A DNA stretch of 64,000 bases from positions 836,758 to 900,757 of the forward strand of contig JAWKVX010000003.1 of NCBI GenBank assembly GCA_041397825.1. Reading direction: 5' to 3'. The notes under the pieces are model-generated. The model had not been told where the DNA came from and ran no database searches. It saw only the letters and a list, made by a program, of their open reading frames with translations. The position numbers were made by a program, and so were the translations under genes. How positions within the stretch are numbered: the first letter of the stretch is position 1; each line of letters starts with the position of its first letter. This DNA comes from JANNSX01 sp041397825. GTDB lineage: Bacteria > Pseudomonadota > Alphaproteobacteria > Rhizobiales > Hyphomicrobiaceae. Shown here in pieces: positions 18,006-26,297 of this stretch.

Positions 18006-18745
18006 CAGCAGATCTCCTGAATAGCCTGCCGAAGTCGGGCGACTCCCTGACCGACATTGCCGCGGATGGCATTGCCATGCGTCGGCGCGATCACACGCAC
18101 GTGGCGGGTGGCAAAGACCTTGGCGATGTCCGCGTTGACCTTGTCGGCACTGACCATCGGCAGGAAGCGGAAGGCGCCTTCGTGATAGCGTCGCAGCCAG
18201 TCGACCGGAATGCCATCATCGAGCTCGTCGTCGAATGTCGTCGCGGCGCTCTCCGGATGCAGGTAGCCGAAGGCATCGGCGGTGAACAACGCCCCGGTCC
18301 TCTCGTCGAACATCCATTGCGTGCCGGGTTGGTCCTTCAGAATGCCGTCGAGGGCTGCGATCGGCCGGCCGCCATAGACTTCCGTCCTGCCGGCGCGGGC
18401 GTACTTGACCTGCTCGATCCGGACCCACCAGGGGAGCTCGCTATAGGGCAGGATCGAGCTCGACACGACGATCTTCACGTCCGGCCACTCGGCAAGTATC
18501 GCGCTGAGGTTTCCCGTGTGGGGCAGCTCGGTATGCGTCAGGAAGATGTAACCGGGCGCCGCGCCGTTCAGGAGCTCCTTAAGATCGCTCATGATCGGCG
18601 CGCGATGCAGATGTGAGCCTGCATCGAACACCAAAGGGCAACCGTCGTTGAACAATACATAGACCCGAACGGCCTCATGCCAGCTGTCACTGCCGGCGAC
18701 ACTCTCGCCGACCTGATACAGATCGCCCACCACATGTCGAAGCAA
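18005..18745 (-). CDS. Stand-alone flavodiiron-like metallo-beta-lactamase-fold protein (copy 2)
   Basis: A 246-residue paralogue of the next gene, sharing THTELPHTGN. The bridging Asp lies in LFTADAFGYLH, almost identical to the flavodiiron DAFG motif, and the final His in VIAPTHGNAIRG. The flavodiiron His before it is replaced by Asp (KDQPGTQW), as in the paralogue. The start is TTG at 18745 with AGGAG 8 nt upstream. The shared substitution and tandem position suggest a heteromer or recent duplication. Confidence 0.85.
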   Translation of the reverse strand: MLRHVVGDLYQVGESVAGSDSWHEAVRVYVLFNDGCPLVFDAGSHLHRAPIMSDLKELLNGAAPGYIFLTHTELPHTGNLSAILAEWPDVKIVVSSSILPYSELPWWVRIEQVKYARAGRTEVYGGRPIAALDGILKDQPGTQWMFDERTGALFTADAFGYLHPESAATTFDDELDDGIPVDWLRRYHEGAFRFLPMVSADKVNADIAKVFATRHVRVIAPTHGNAIRGNVGQGVARLRQAIQEIC

Positions 18746-18796
18746 GTCGGTCTCCTATCGTGCCTGAGCGAAGAGTGCACGTAATGGTGCTGTCCT

Positions 18797-20005
18797 TTAG
18801 TCGAGCAGCGTCTCCTCCCACGGGTAGGTCGAGAGCGGCTGGTTGCCCGTCTCTGTCACCAGCACCTGCTGCTCGAGCTTGACGCCGTCGCGTTCGCCGA
18901 CGGCCCCCATGTAGCTTTCGACGCAAATGATCATGCCGGCCTCGATCGTGCCGTCATAGGGCGTCGGCCCGCGGAAGCCATAGTTGACGCGCGGATACTC
19001 GTCGCACATGCCGACCGCATGGATGATGCAGGGATAGGCCTGGGCCTGGAATTCCTCCGGCACCGGGAAAGCGCGCTCCTGGAACTCCACGTAGCTGATG
19101 CCGGGTCTGACGAGCTTCATGTTGTGCTCGACCTCGTCGAGGGCGAGGCGATAGAGCTGCTTCTGCCGCTTCGTCGGTTTCGCAGGTCCGCAATGAAAGG
19201 TGCGCGAGATATCGGCGAAGTAGCCGAAGGGACCGACCATGTCGGTGTCGAAGCCGACGAGATCGCCCGACTCGACCCTACGATCGGAGGCCTCTTGGAG
19301 CCAGGGATTGATCCGCGAGCCCGAAGCGAGCATGCGACCATCGTGCCAGTCGCCGTTGTTGGCGAGGTTCGTGTAGTTGAGCAGTCCCCACAATTGGAGC
19401 TCGCTGACTCCCGGCCTCAGAGCCTCCTTCATCTTCGCCATGCCGAGCTCGGCCACCGCGCAGGCCCAACGAATGCATTCGATCTCATCTACCGACTTGA
19501 TGACGCGCGCCTCCTCGGTGACGAGCACACCGTCGATCACTTCGAGGCCGCGCTGGAGCAGTGCCTGCGTCAAGCTCGGATTGACATACTCGACCGCCAC
19601 GCGGCGATTGTCCGTGCCGATCTCTTTCAGATAGCGAGCGACATCATCGGCGAGCAGCCGCGCCGCGTCCGTCAGCGTCTCGCCGCCGTCGAAAAAGTTG
19701 AGGGCGCGGCCAGGGGCCGTCTTGTCGGCGCCGGGTGGAGGGCCATACACGCCGTGCATGACGACCGGACCCTCTTGCGGCACGAAGGCGTAAGTCGTCG
19801 GGACGTGTGATTGATAGAGCCCATAGACCCGATACTCGGTCGCGTAGCGCAGCGAGATCGGATTGACGATGAGGCACATGGCGGCGTCGTGCTTCTTCAG
19901 AGCCGCGACGAGGCGGCCCCTGCGATAGGCGCGCAACCGGTCGTGATCGATTTCCGGCATCGGCCGGAAGCGCGCGAGATCGCTCCAGTCATCGGCAAAG
20001 ACCAT
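18797..20005 (-). CDS. M24 peptidase-fold protein, DddP-like (candidate DMSP/onium lyase)
   Basis: A 402-residue pita-bread-fold protein. Counted from the ATG at 20005, the dimetal ligands are D253, D255 and D265 (FDTDMVGPFGYFADISR), H329 (IIHAVGMCDE), E363 (CVESYMG) and E378 (KLEQQVLV). With Y324 and D335 these line up at a constant offset of 42 (41-43 for the last two) with D295, D297, D307, H371, E406, E421, Y366 and D377 of the DMSP lyase DddP as I recall them. Close peptidases are Xaa-Pro dipeptidase and creatinase, so a peptidase or amidinohydrolase remains possible. A TTG at 20029 overlapping the Rieske stop is an alternative start. Confidence 0.88.
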   Translation of the reverse strand: MVFADDWSDLARFRPMPEIDHDRLRAYRRGRLVAALKKHDAAMCLIVNPISLRYATEYRVYGLYQSHVPTTYAFVPQEGPVVMHGVYGPPPGADKTAPGRALNFFDGGETLTDAARLLADDVARYLKEIGTDNRRVAVEYVNPSLTQALLQRGLEVIDGVLVTEEARVIKSVDEIECIRWACAVAELGMAKMKEALRPGVSELQLWGLLNYTNLANNGDWHDGRMLASGSRINPWLQEASDRRVESGDLVGFDTDMVGPFGYFADISRTFHCGPAKPTKRQKQLYRLALDEVEHNMKLVRPGISYVEFQERAFPVPEEFQAQAYPCIIHAVGMCDEYPRVNYGFRGPTPYDGTIEAGMIICVESYMGAVGERDGVKLEQQVLVTETGNQPLSTYPWEETLLD

Positions 20006-20025
20006 CTGATCGGGAGAGGGAGTGC

Positions 20026-21213
20026 TCAAGGCGCCAGCACCATGTCGATGACCTTTCTCGCATAGCCGAGCGTCGGATGCTCCCAGTGTGGGGAGAGACG
20101 TCCGCCGTCGTAGCCCGGACATTTGCGCCCTTGCTGCATGCCTTTGAGGATAGAGATGTCCTCGCGATTGAGGTCATCCCACATCTTGAAGACTTCGGCA
20201 CGGGCCGCTGCATAGCGGTCGCCGGTCGCGGCCTCATCGCCGATCAGGAAGACGTGCAACTCCTCGCGGCAGCGGTCGGGCGCCTCGGGATAGGCGACGA
20301 GCACGGTGAACTGATCTGGGAAAATCTCGACCGCGAAATGCGGCATCGTCAGGAACCACGTTCCGCGGCTCGAATTCTCGGCCGAAAGTCCAGGATAGTT
20401 CGGCAAGCCCTCGCCGCGCCCCGCTTCCATTTTCGGAAACCGGTATCCATTGACGAAGGTATTGCCGTCCCACTTGCCGGACCAGCGGACATCCATCGGC
20501 GCGAAGTTCAGCAACCGCGGGTGGAGGGCAAAGACGTGATAGCCCTCCATGTAGTTCTCGTAGACGAGCTTCCAGTTCGCCTCGATGTCGAAATCGATCT
20601 TGCCGGCCCAGCGAATGGCGGAGAGATCGTAGCCCGCGAGCTCGTCCAGCACCGGCTGCATCCAGGTCTCGAGCGGATCTGCGGCACCAGAGATGTTGAC
20701 GAAGAGACAGCCGTGAAACTCCGCCACCCGTACCGGCACGAGATCGAGCTTGGGACCACCGCCCGCCTTGAAGGTGTCGCTCTTGTCGGGTCCGAGGAAA
20801 TGCGGACGCGACCTGAGCTTGCCATCGAGGCCATAGCTCCAGGCATGATAGGGGCAGGTGAGCGATGCCTTGTGGCACGGCTCGGTCACAATCTGCATGC
20901 CGCGATGACGGCAGACGTTTTGAAAGCCCCGCACGACACCATCCTGCCCCCTGACGAGCATGATCGGCACGCCGCCGACCTCGAGTGGTTTGACGTCGCC
21001 CGGCTGAGGAATTTGGGCGGCCGCGCCGGCAAAAACCCAGGCGCGCCGGAAGATCCGCTCCTGCTCGAGCCGGAACCATTCCGGCGACCAGTAGGCCTCA
21101 TTCGGCAGCCCGGCGGCCTCCTCGATGGGACGGCCGATCTGGGCCAGTCCCTCCGCGCCGAGGAGATCGGTCACCCGCCGCTCGATGCCACTGGAAGTCC
21201 AATCGTTGCCCAT
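20026..21213 (-). CDS. Rieske non-haem iron oxygenase alpha subunit, quaternary-ammonium type (copy 3)
   Basis: A 395-residue oxygenase, first gene of the operon. Rieske ligands are C101/H103 (CRHRGMQ) and C120/H123 (CPYHAW). The catalytic block NYMEGYHVFALHP gives bridging Glu223 and iron ligands H226 and H231. It is more diverged from copies 1 and 2 than they are from each other and has a longer N-terminus, so it probably handles a different step. AAGGTG lies 8 nt before the ATG at 21213. The LysR gene is divergent across 130 nt. Confidence 0.92.
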   Translation of the reverse strand: MGNDWTSSGIERRVTDLLGAEGLAQIGRPIEEAAGLPNEAYWSPEWFRLEQERIFRRAWVFAGAAAQIPQPGDVKPLEVGGVPIMLVRGQDGVVRGFQNVCRHRGMQIVTEPCHKASLTCPYHAWSYGLDGKLRSRPHFLGPDKSDTFKAGGGPKLDLVPVRVAEFHGCLFVNISGAADPLETWMQPVLDELAGYDLSAIRWAGKIDFDIEANWKLVYENYMEGYHVFALHPRLLNFAPMDVRWSGKWDGNTFVNGYRFPKMEAGRGEGLPNYPGLSAENSSRGTWFLTMPHFAVEIFPDQFTVLVAYPEAPDRCREELHVFLIGDEAATGDRYAAARAEVFKMWDDLNREDISILKGMQQGRKCPGYDGGRLSPHWEHPTLGYARKVIDMVLAP

Positions 21214-21252
21214 GGAAGCACCTTGGTCGTTGCGGCGCCCGGTTCGGCAAGA

Positions 21253-21266
21253 CATAATCCATTATG
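21253..21266. promoter_or_regulatory. Palindrome in the Rieske/LysR divergent promoter region (candidate LysR operator)
   Basis: The perfect inverted repeat CATAAT-CC-ATTATG lies between the divergent operon and lysR, 40 nt above the Rieske start and 77 nt above the LysR start. It contains a T-rich/A-rich dyad as LysR-family sites do (T-N11-A type). It is the only clear dyad in this spacer. Binding is inferred from position. Confidence 0.5.
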
Positions 21267-21343
21267 CCGACCAGAACCTACGATGCCCACCGATTACGCG
21301 CACTTACAAGCAATGTTTTCGCATCAAGGTATGATGGTAAGTT

Positions 21344-22288
21344 ATGTCTCAGCTGCGCCGCCGCCTACCTCCCCTCGCCAGTCTGGCGCCATTCGAGGCG
21401 GCCGGCCGGCTGGGCTCCTTCTCGGCTGCGGCGGTTGAGCTGAACCTGACCCAGGCGGCGATCAGCCGGCAGATCAGTGCCCTGGAACATAGCCTCGGCG
21501 TCCGATTGTTCGAACGCAAACGGTACGGCGTCGAGCTGACGGCCAATGGCGCTGAGCTGCTCAAGGAGGTCGGCTCGGCGCTCGCCGTACTTGCCGATGC
21601 AAGCGATCGGGCGCGCTCGGCGGCCAAGACCTCGAAGACCGTCAGCATCTATTGCGATGTAGCCATCGGCGGGTCCTTCGTCATTCCGAGGCTTGGTGCC
21701 GTCCGGCGCGACCTGCCCGACCTCGTCATCCGCCTGGTGACCTCGAGCGAGCTCCTCGAGACGACGACGGAGCCCTTCGACATCGGCCTGACGACGGGAC
21801 GTTTTCTCAGCGATCGCTTCGAGGTCGTCGAGATTTGCGGTGAGGAGGTCTTTCCGGTCGCAAGCCCGGCGCTGGCGCACGAGCTCTCGCGACGGATCGG
21901 GGCCATGGACCTGCGCGTTGCGCCTTTGCTGCACTTCGCCCAGCAGGGTCGGGATTGGGTCGACTGGCCGCGCTTCCTGGCCTTCCATGGCGTCACTGCG
22001 CCGCCGCAGGTCGAGGGCTTCCCCTTCACCAGCTACTCTGTCCTGCTCGATGCGGCGGAAGCCGGCCATGGCATCGCGCTCGGCTGGAAGCTCAGCGTCG
22101 ACAACCGGCTGCGCCAGGGCACGCTCGTCCGCCTCGAAGGCCTCACGATGCCGCTCGAGAAGGGGCTCGCCGCCTATCTGCCGAGACGCCGACCGCGCAC
22201 GCCGGCGACCGACACCTTTCTGCACTGGCTGCTGACCAGCTTTGCCGAACGCCCACCTTCTCCAGACGCCTCCGACGCCGCGCGATGA
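21344..22288 (+). CDS. LysR-family transcriptional regulator (GcvA-like)
   Basis: A 314-residue LysR regulator. The N-terminal winged HTH (FSAAAVELNLTQAAISRQIS then ALEHSLGVRLFER) is followed by the two-subdomain effector-binding region with FDIGLTTG and GHGIALGWK, typical of GcvA/AmpR-like members. It is transcribed away from the Rieske-led operon, the classical arrangement for a regulator of the divergent catabolic genes. The effector is probably the substrate or an intermediate of the pathway, which is inference. Confidence 0.93.
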   Translation: MSQLRRRLPPLASLAPFEAAGRLGSFSAAAVELNLTQAAISRQISALEHSLGVRLFERKRYGVELTANGAELLKEVGSALAVLADASDRARSAAKTSKTVSIYCDVAIGGSFVIPRLGAVRRDLPDLVIRLVTSSELLETTTEPFDIGLTTGRFLSDRFEVVEICGEEVFPVASPALAHELSRRIGAMDLRVAPLLHFAQQGRDWVDWPRFLAFHGVTAPPQVEGFPFTSYSVLLDAAEAGHGIALGWKLSVDNRLRQGTLVRLEGLTMPLEKGLAAYLPRRRPRTPATDTFLHWLLTSFAERPPSPDASDAAR

Positions 22289-22294
22289 ACGGTG

Positions 22295-23125
22295 TCAGCC
22301 GACCAGACTGAGCAGGAACCGCGTGCCGACAAGAATCATGAACGTCGCAAAAGCCAGCTCCAGCACGCGCCGCGAGAAGTAATGTGCGCTTCGCACGCCC
22401 CAGCTCGCCGCCATCAGGCTCGACGGAATAACGAAGGTTGCGCCGATCAGGCTGACATAGCCGAGCGAGCCGAATGGCAGGGCGGGGTTTCCAAAGCCCG
22501 CCCAGGCGTAGCCGATGACTCCAGGGAGCGCGATGATGGGACCTATGCCCGAAGCCGTCGCGAGAGCTGGCAGCATCGGACGGCCATAGAGCGTCATGAA
22601 GCTGGTGATGAAGGCCCCCCCGCCGATGCCGTTGAGGGCCGAGGCGACCCCGGTCACTACACCAAGCCCGAGGCGGGCGATTGAGCCGGGGAGCACGGCG
22701 CCGAGCTGCCACCTGTCCGCGCCGCTCAGGAGCTTCAGTGCCATCAGAAAGGCGACTGCCACGAAGACGATCTTGAGGACGGTTCCGTCGACCTCTTTGG
22801 CGATGAGGATGCCCGCCATCGTACCGAGCAGTACACCCGGTCCAACGGTTCGTAGGACCTCCATGTCGACCGCACCGCGTCGGCGATGCAACGTGAACGA
22901 GCGTAGAGAGGTCGGAAGGATGACGGCGAGTGATGTGCCGACCGCGAGATGCATCCGCACGGCATCGTCCACGCCCGCCAATCCGAAAACCTCGTAGAGA
23001 ATGGGCACCGAGATGCCGCCGCCGCCGATGCCGAGCAAGCCGGCCAGATAGCCGACGACGAGGCCGGCGACCGCCAAGGCGCCGGCCATGAGAAGAATTT
23101 CCGCGAAGGGAAGCTCAGCCGGCAT
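22295..23125 (-). CDS. TauE/SafE-family sulfite exporter-like membrane protein
   Basis: A 276-residue integral membrane protein with about eight hydrophobic segments. The duplicated motif LAGLLGIGGGGISVP and ALNGIGGGAFITS is diagnostic of TauE/SafE (DUF81) transporters, which move sulfite, sulfoacetate or other organic anions. It ends 6 nt from the LysR stop (convergent) and starts 17 nt from the dusA stop, so it may be read with dusA. A link to the onium operon, for example export of a sulfur or organic acid product, is possible but unproven. Confidence 0.9.
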   Translation of the reverse strand: MPAELPFAEILLMAGALAVAGLVVGYLAGLLGIGGGGISVPILYEVFGLAGVDDAVRMHLAVGTSLAVILPTSLRSFTLHRRRGAVDMEVLRTVGPGVLLGTMAGILIAKEVDGTVLKIVFVAVAFLMALKLLSGADRWQLGAVLPGSIARLGLGVVTGVASALNGIGGGAFITSFMTLYGRPMLPALATASGIGPIIALPGVIGYAWAGFGNPALPFGSLGYVSLIGATFVIPSSLMAASWGVRSAHYFSRRVLELAFATFMILVGTRFLLSLVG

Positions 23126-23142
23126 TGATGCGTCTCATCGTT

Positions 23143-24135
23143 TCAGGCGGCCCATTCAGGCGCATGCCGACGCGCCGCTTGCGTGATCGTCTCAAGCGCT
23201 TGATCGATGACCTCGATACCGGCACCCCGTTTCGCGCTTTCCTCAGACAGCACGCGCCGGAAAAGCCGTCCGCCGGGTTCGCCGTGAAAGAGTCCCATCA
23301 GAGGCTTCACCAGCGCCGGCAACCGATCGCCGGCGTCAAGTCGTGTGGCGGCGTAGTCGTTGTAGCGGGCGACAATATCCACTCTGTTGAGCTCGGCGGC
23401 CGGCTCGCCGAACAGGCGGCGGTCGACGTCCCCAATCATGGCCGGTCGGCGATAGGCCGCTCGCCCCAACATGACGCCATCGACCCGCGCCAGATGCTCG
23501 ACGGCCTCGTCGAGATCGGTGATGCCGCCGTTGATGACGACGGTGAGATCCGGCCGCTCGGCCTTCAGCCGATAGACCCGCTCGTAGTCGAGTGGCGGAA
23601 TCTCGCGGTTCTCCTTCGGGCTCAGTCCGGACAGCCAGGCCTTGCGTGCATGCACGATGAATGTCCGGCAGCCGGCTGCCGCCACCGTGTCAATGAAACG
23701 GCGGAAATCCGCCTCGTGATCCTGATCGTCGATGCCGATGCGGCACTTGACGGTGACGGGCACATCGATCTCCGCCTGCATGGCCGCGACGGCGCGCGCC
23801 ACCAGCGCGGGATCGGCCATGAGCGCCGCACCGAAGCAACCCGACTGCACCCGATCGGAGGGACAGCCGCAATTGAGATTGATCTCGTCATAGCCGGCCG
23901 AGCGCCCGATCGAGGCCGCCCTGGCCAAGGCCTCGGGATCCGAGCCGCCCAACTGCAGCGCCACCGGATGCTCGCGCGGATCAAAGCCGAGCAGCCTATC
24001 GCGGTTGCCGTGGATCACGGCCCCCGAGGTCAGCATCTCAGTATAGAGGCGCGCCTGGCGCGACAACAGACGGTGCAGAACGCGGCAATGCCGATCCGTC
24101 CAATCCATCATGGGCGCGACACAGAATCTATGCAT
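23143..24135 (-). CDS. dusA: tRNA-dihydrouridine synthase A
   Basis: A 330-residue FMN TIM-barrel enzyme that reduces uridines 20/20a in the D-loop of tRNA using NADPH. The N-terminal motif is CVAPMMDWTDRHCR, the catalytic Cys is C91 in NCGCPSDRVQSG, and KCRIGIDD and VINGGI follow in barrel order. The length and motifs match DusA rather than DusB or DusC. The ATG at 24135 fits family length; longer in-frame readings add Arg/Ala-rich residues. Confidence 0.94.
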   Translation of the reverse strand: MHRFCVAPMMDWTDRHCRVLHRLLSRQARLYTEMLTSGAVIHGNRDRLLGFDPREHPVALQLGGSDPEALARAASIGRSAGYDEINLNCGCPSDRVQSGCFGAALMADPALVARAVAAMQAEIDVPVTVKCRIGIDDQDHEADFRRFIDTVAAAGCRTFIVHARKAWLSGLSPKENREIPPLDYERVYRLKAERPDLTVVINGGITDLDEAVEHLARVDGVMLGRAAYRRPAMIGDVDRRLFGEPAAELNRVDIVARYNDYAATRLDAGDRLPALVKPLMGLFHGEPGGRLFRRVLSEESAKRGAGIEVIDQALETITQAARRHAPEWAA

Positions 24136-24336
24136 TTGAGACTTCACGATCCTCTGGGCCTGTCGCGGACGGGAACCACGAGCCCGGGCGGACGCTCGGC
24201 CGGGCGCAAAGGCCGTCGGGCGGTCTGACGAGCCGTGCACTCCAATAGCTCATGGAACTCCGGCGTGAGCAATGCCATATGTGCATTTTCCAGGAGCCGT
24301 GGCTCATCTTACTCTCGAGGCCGGGAGCGGGGGCCA

Positions 24337-24381
24337 GGTCTCATGACCAGGAGACCCCGACCGGGGCATTTGGCCGGTCGG
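24337..24381 (+). promoter_or_regulatory. Two adjacent hairpins in the leader of the DUF1801 gene
   Basis: GGTCTC (24337-24342) pairs with GAGACC (24351-24356). Immediately after, CCGACCGG (24357-24364) pairs with CCGGTCGG (24374-24381). The second has an 8-bp stem and 9-nt loop. No T-run follows, so this is not a standard terminator. It may be a structured 5' leader; no riboswitch class was recognised. Confidence 0.35.
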
Positions 24382-24452
24382 AGCGGCGAGAGGGCCTCGA
24401 TGCCATGGGGTGAGAGGTCGTCAGATCCGTTTTCCAGGGAGGACGCACGTCG

Positions 24453-24911
24453 ATGATGACAAAGAAGCCTGTTGCCGCATCGGCATCCCGATCCGGCGAG
24501 GCGTCGGCCGCGGAGCTGATCGATGGTCGGATCGCCGCGTTGGACGACTGGCGGGGCAAAATGCTGGCGCAGGTGAGGCACCTCATCAGGGAGGCCGATC
24601 CCGAGGCGATCGAGACCTGGAAATGGCGCGGCGTACCGGTCTGGGAGCATGCCGGCATCATCTGTACCGGAGAAACCTACAAGGCCGTCGTGAAGCTGAC
24701 GTTCGCCAAGGGCGCCTCGCTCGACGACCCAAAGGGCCTATTCAACGCAAGTCTCGACGGTAACGTCCGGCGGGCCATCGATCTTCGCGAGGGCGACAAG
24801 CTCGATCCAGGTGCGTTCAAGGCGCTCGTTCTGGCCGCCATGGCGCTCAACCTGGCGAAAACCAGCAAACCGCACTCGCACGAAATGCCGAAGAAGGGCG
24901 GGCGTGAATGA
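24453..24911 (+). CDS. DUF1801 domain protein
   Basis: A 152-residue protein with the DUF1801 core: EAIETWKWRGVPVWEHAGII, then AVVKLTFAKGASLDDP and LFNASLDGNVRRAIDL. The fold resembles YdhG/YjbR-like small proteins of unknown function. A Lys/Ser-rich stretch precedes the core. GGGAGGA lies 9 nt before the ATG; a second ATG follows directly. It is convergent with the MscS gene. Confidence 0.85.
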   Translation: MMTKKPVAASASRSGEASAAELIDGRIAALDDWRGKMLAQVRHLIREADPEAIETWKWRGVPVWEHAGIICTGETYKAVVKLTFAKGASLDDPKGLFNASLDGNVRRAIDLREGDKLDPGAFKALVLAAMALNLAKTSKPHSHEMPKKGGRE

Positions 24912-24998
24912 AGCGCAGAGCTGTCCCAGTACTTGAAAAGACTCTGCTTGCATGACGAACGCCAGAGACGCACGGCAGCGATTGGTCCCTGGCTGAAT

Positions 24999-26297
24999 TC
25001 ACATGGTCTTGGGGCCAGGGGCCTGCCGCATGATCACCTCGCGGTGCGGATAGGGAATCTCAATGCCGTTGGCCTTGAGCATGTCCCAGATCCTGAGCAG
25101 CGTCTCGCCACGGATATTGCCCATGCCGTTCTCGGGATCGTTGATGTAGAGCCAGAGTGTGAAATCGAGTGAGGATTCTCCGAAACCTCTGAAATGGCAG
25201 GCCGGCCCCGGATTTGTGAGCATCCGCGGCAGACCCTCGATGCATGCCAGAGCGAGGCGGCGAACCTCGTGCGGATTGGCGTCGTAGCTTACGCCAAAGG
25301 GGACCTCGATCAGCACGATCTTGTTCGAGTAGGACCAGTTGACGACGCGCTGGGTGATGAAATCCTCATTCGGGATGAGGTGCTCCGCCCCGTCCAGCGT
25401 TCCGACGGAGACGTAGCGTGCGTTGAGCGAGCGTATCCATCCGAACTTCTTGTCGACCTCGATGGCATCTCCCGGCTTGATCGATCGGTCGGCCAGGATG
25501 ATGACGCCACTGGCCAGATTGGATGCGAGTTTCTGCAAGCCGAAGCCGAGGCCGAGGCCGAGCGCGCCGGAGAACACCGTCAGCACCGACATGTCGATGC
25601 CGGCTGCCCCCAGAGCCAGCATGATGGCGACGATGAATAGGCCGGCGCGGCCGATTTTGGTGATGAGCGCGAGAAGGCTCGGGCTCATCACTCCGGCATC
25701 GCGCAGCCGCTTGGCGATGAAATCGCCGAGGAAGGACCCGCCCCAGAGAAGCAGGCTCAGCACCAGGACACCCTTGAGCAGGGTCAGCAGTGAGATGCGA
25801 ATCGCGCCGAACGTCACGGATGCGAGGTCGAGAAGCTCGAGCGCGCGATCCGTCCAGCCGACGATGTAGAGGGCGGCGATCATCCAGGTCGTGATCTCGA
25901 CGAGCCGCGACAGCCAGGCATTGCGGATGGTGCGCGAGAGCACGCTGACAACATACCAAGCCGTCGCCAGATAGGCGGCGACACCGACAAAATAGCTGTT
26001 GCTCGGCCAGGTGACGTCGCGCAGGACGACGACTGCGATCGCAAGCGTCACCGCGAGGATGGCCCAGAACCGCCGCCGATGCATGATGGCAAGGAGCCGG
26101 AGCAGGCGGGGCTGCTGCTCGATCCGTCTCAGCCAGCGCTCGATCATCGGACCGGCGAGGGAGGCAAGCGCCAGCGCGATCAGCACGGCGCCGGCTACCA
26201 CAGCCGCCTGATAGACCGTCCAGATCGAATTGATGTTCTGGAGTTTGATGAGAACGCTGTTGAACCAGCTATCGAGGACGGGGGTCAATGAATTCAT
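24999..26297 (-). CDS. Mechanosensitive ion channel, MscS family
   Basis: A 432-residue inner-membrane channel that opens under membrane tension to release solutes during osmotic downshock. Several N-terminal transmembrane helices precede the pore helix (FSGALGLGLGFGLQKLASNL) and the beta domain (GVIILADRSIKPGDAIEVD, then LIPNEDFITQRVVNWSYSN). The C-terminal alpha/beta region ends with EIPYPHREV, a common end of this family. It is longer than E. coli MscS (286) through extra N-terminal helices. Confidence 0.94.
   Translation of the reverse strand: MNSLTPVLDSWFNSVLIKLQNINSIWTVYQAAVVAGAVLIALALASLAGPMIERWLRRIEQQPRLLRLLAIMHRRRFWAILAVTLAIAVVVLRDVTWPSNSYFVGVAAYLATAWYVVSVLSRTIRNAWLSRLVEITTWMIAALYIVGWTDRALELLDLASVTFGAIRISLLTLLKGVLVLSLLLWGGSFLGDFIAKRLRDAGVMSPSLLALITKIGRAGLFIVAIMLALGAAGIDMSVLTVFSGALGLGLGFGLQKLASNLASGVIILADRSIKPGDAIEVDKKFGWIRSLNARYVSVGTLDGAEHLIPNEDFITQRVVNWSYSNKIVLIEVPFGVSYDANPHEVRRLALACIEGLPRMLTNPGPACHFRGFGESSLDFTLWLYINDPENGMGNIRGETLLRIWDMLKANGIEIPYPHREVIMRQAPGPKTM

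Noticed and set aside
23143..24135. Possible loss of the DusA catalytic Cys
   Set aside because: GAAL differs from GACL in some homologues, but the catalytic Cys is the one in GCPSD, which is present at residue 91.
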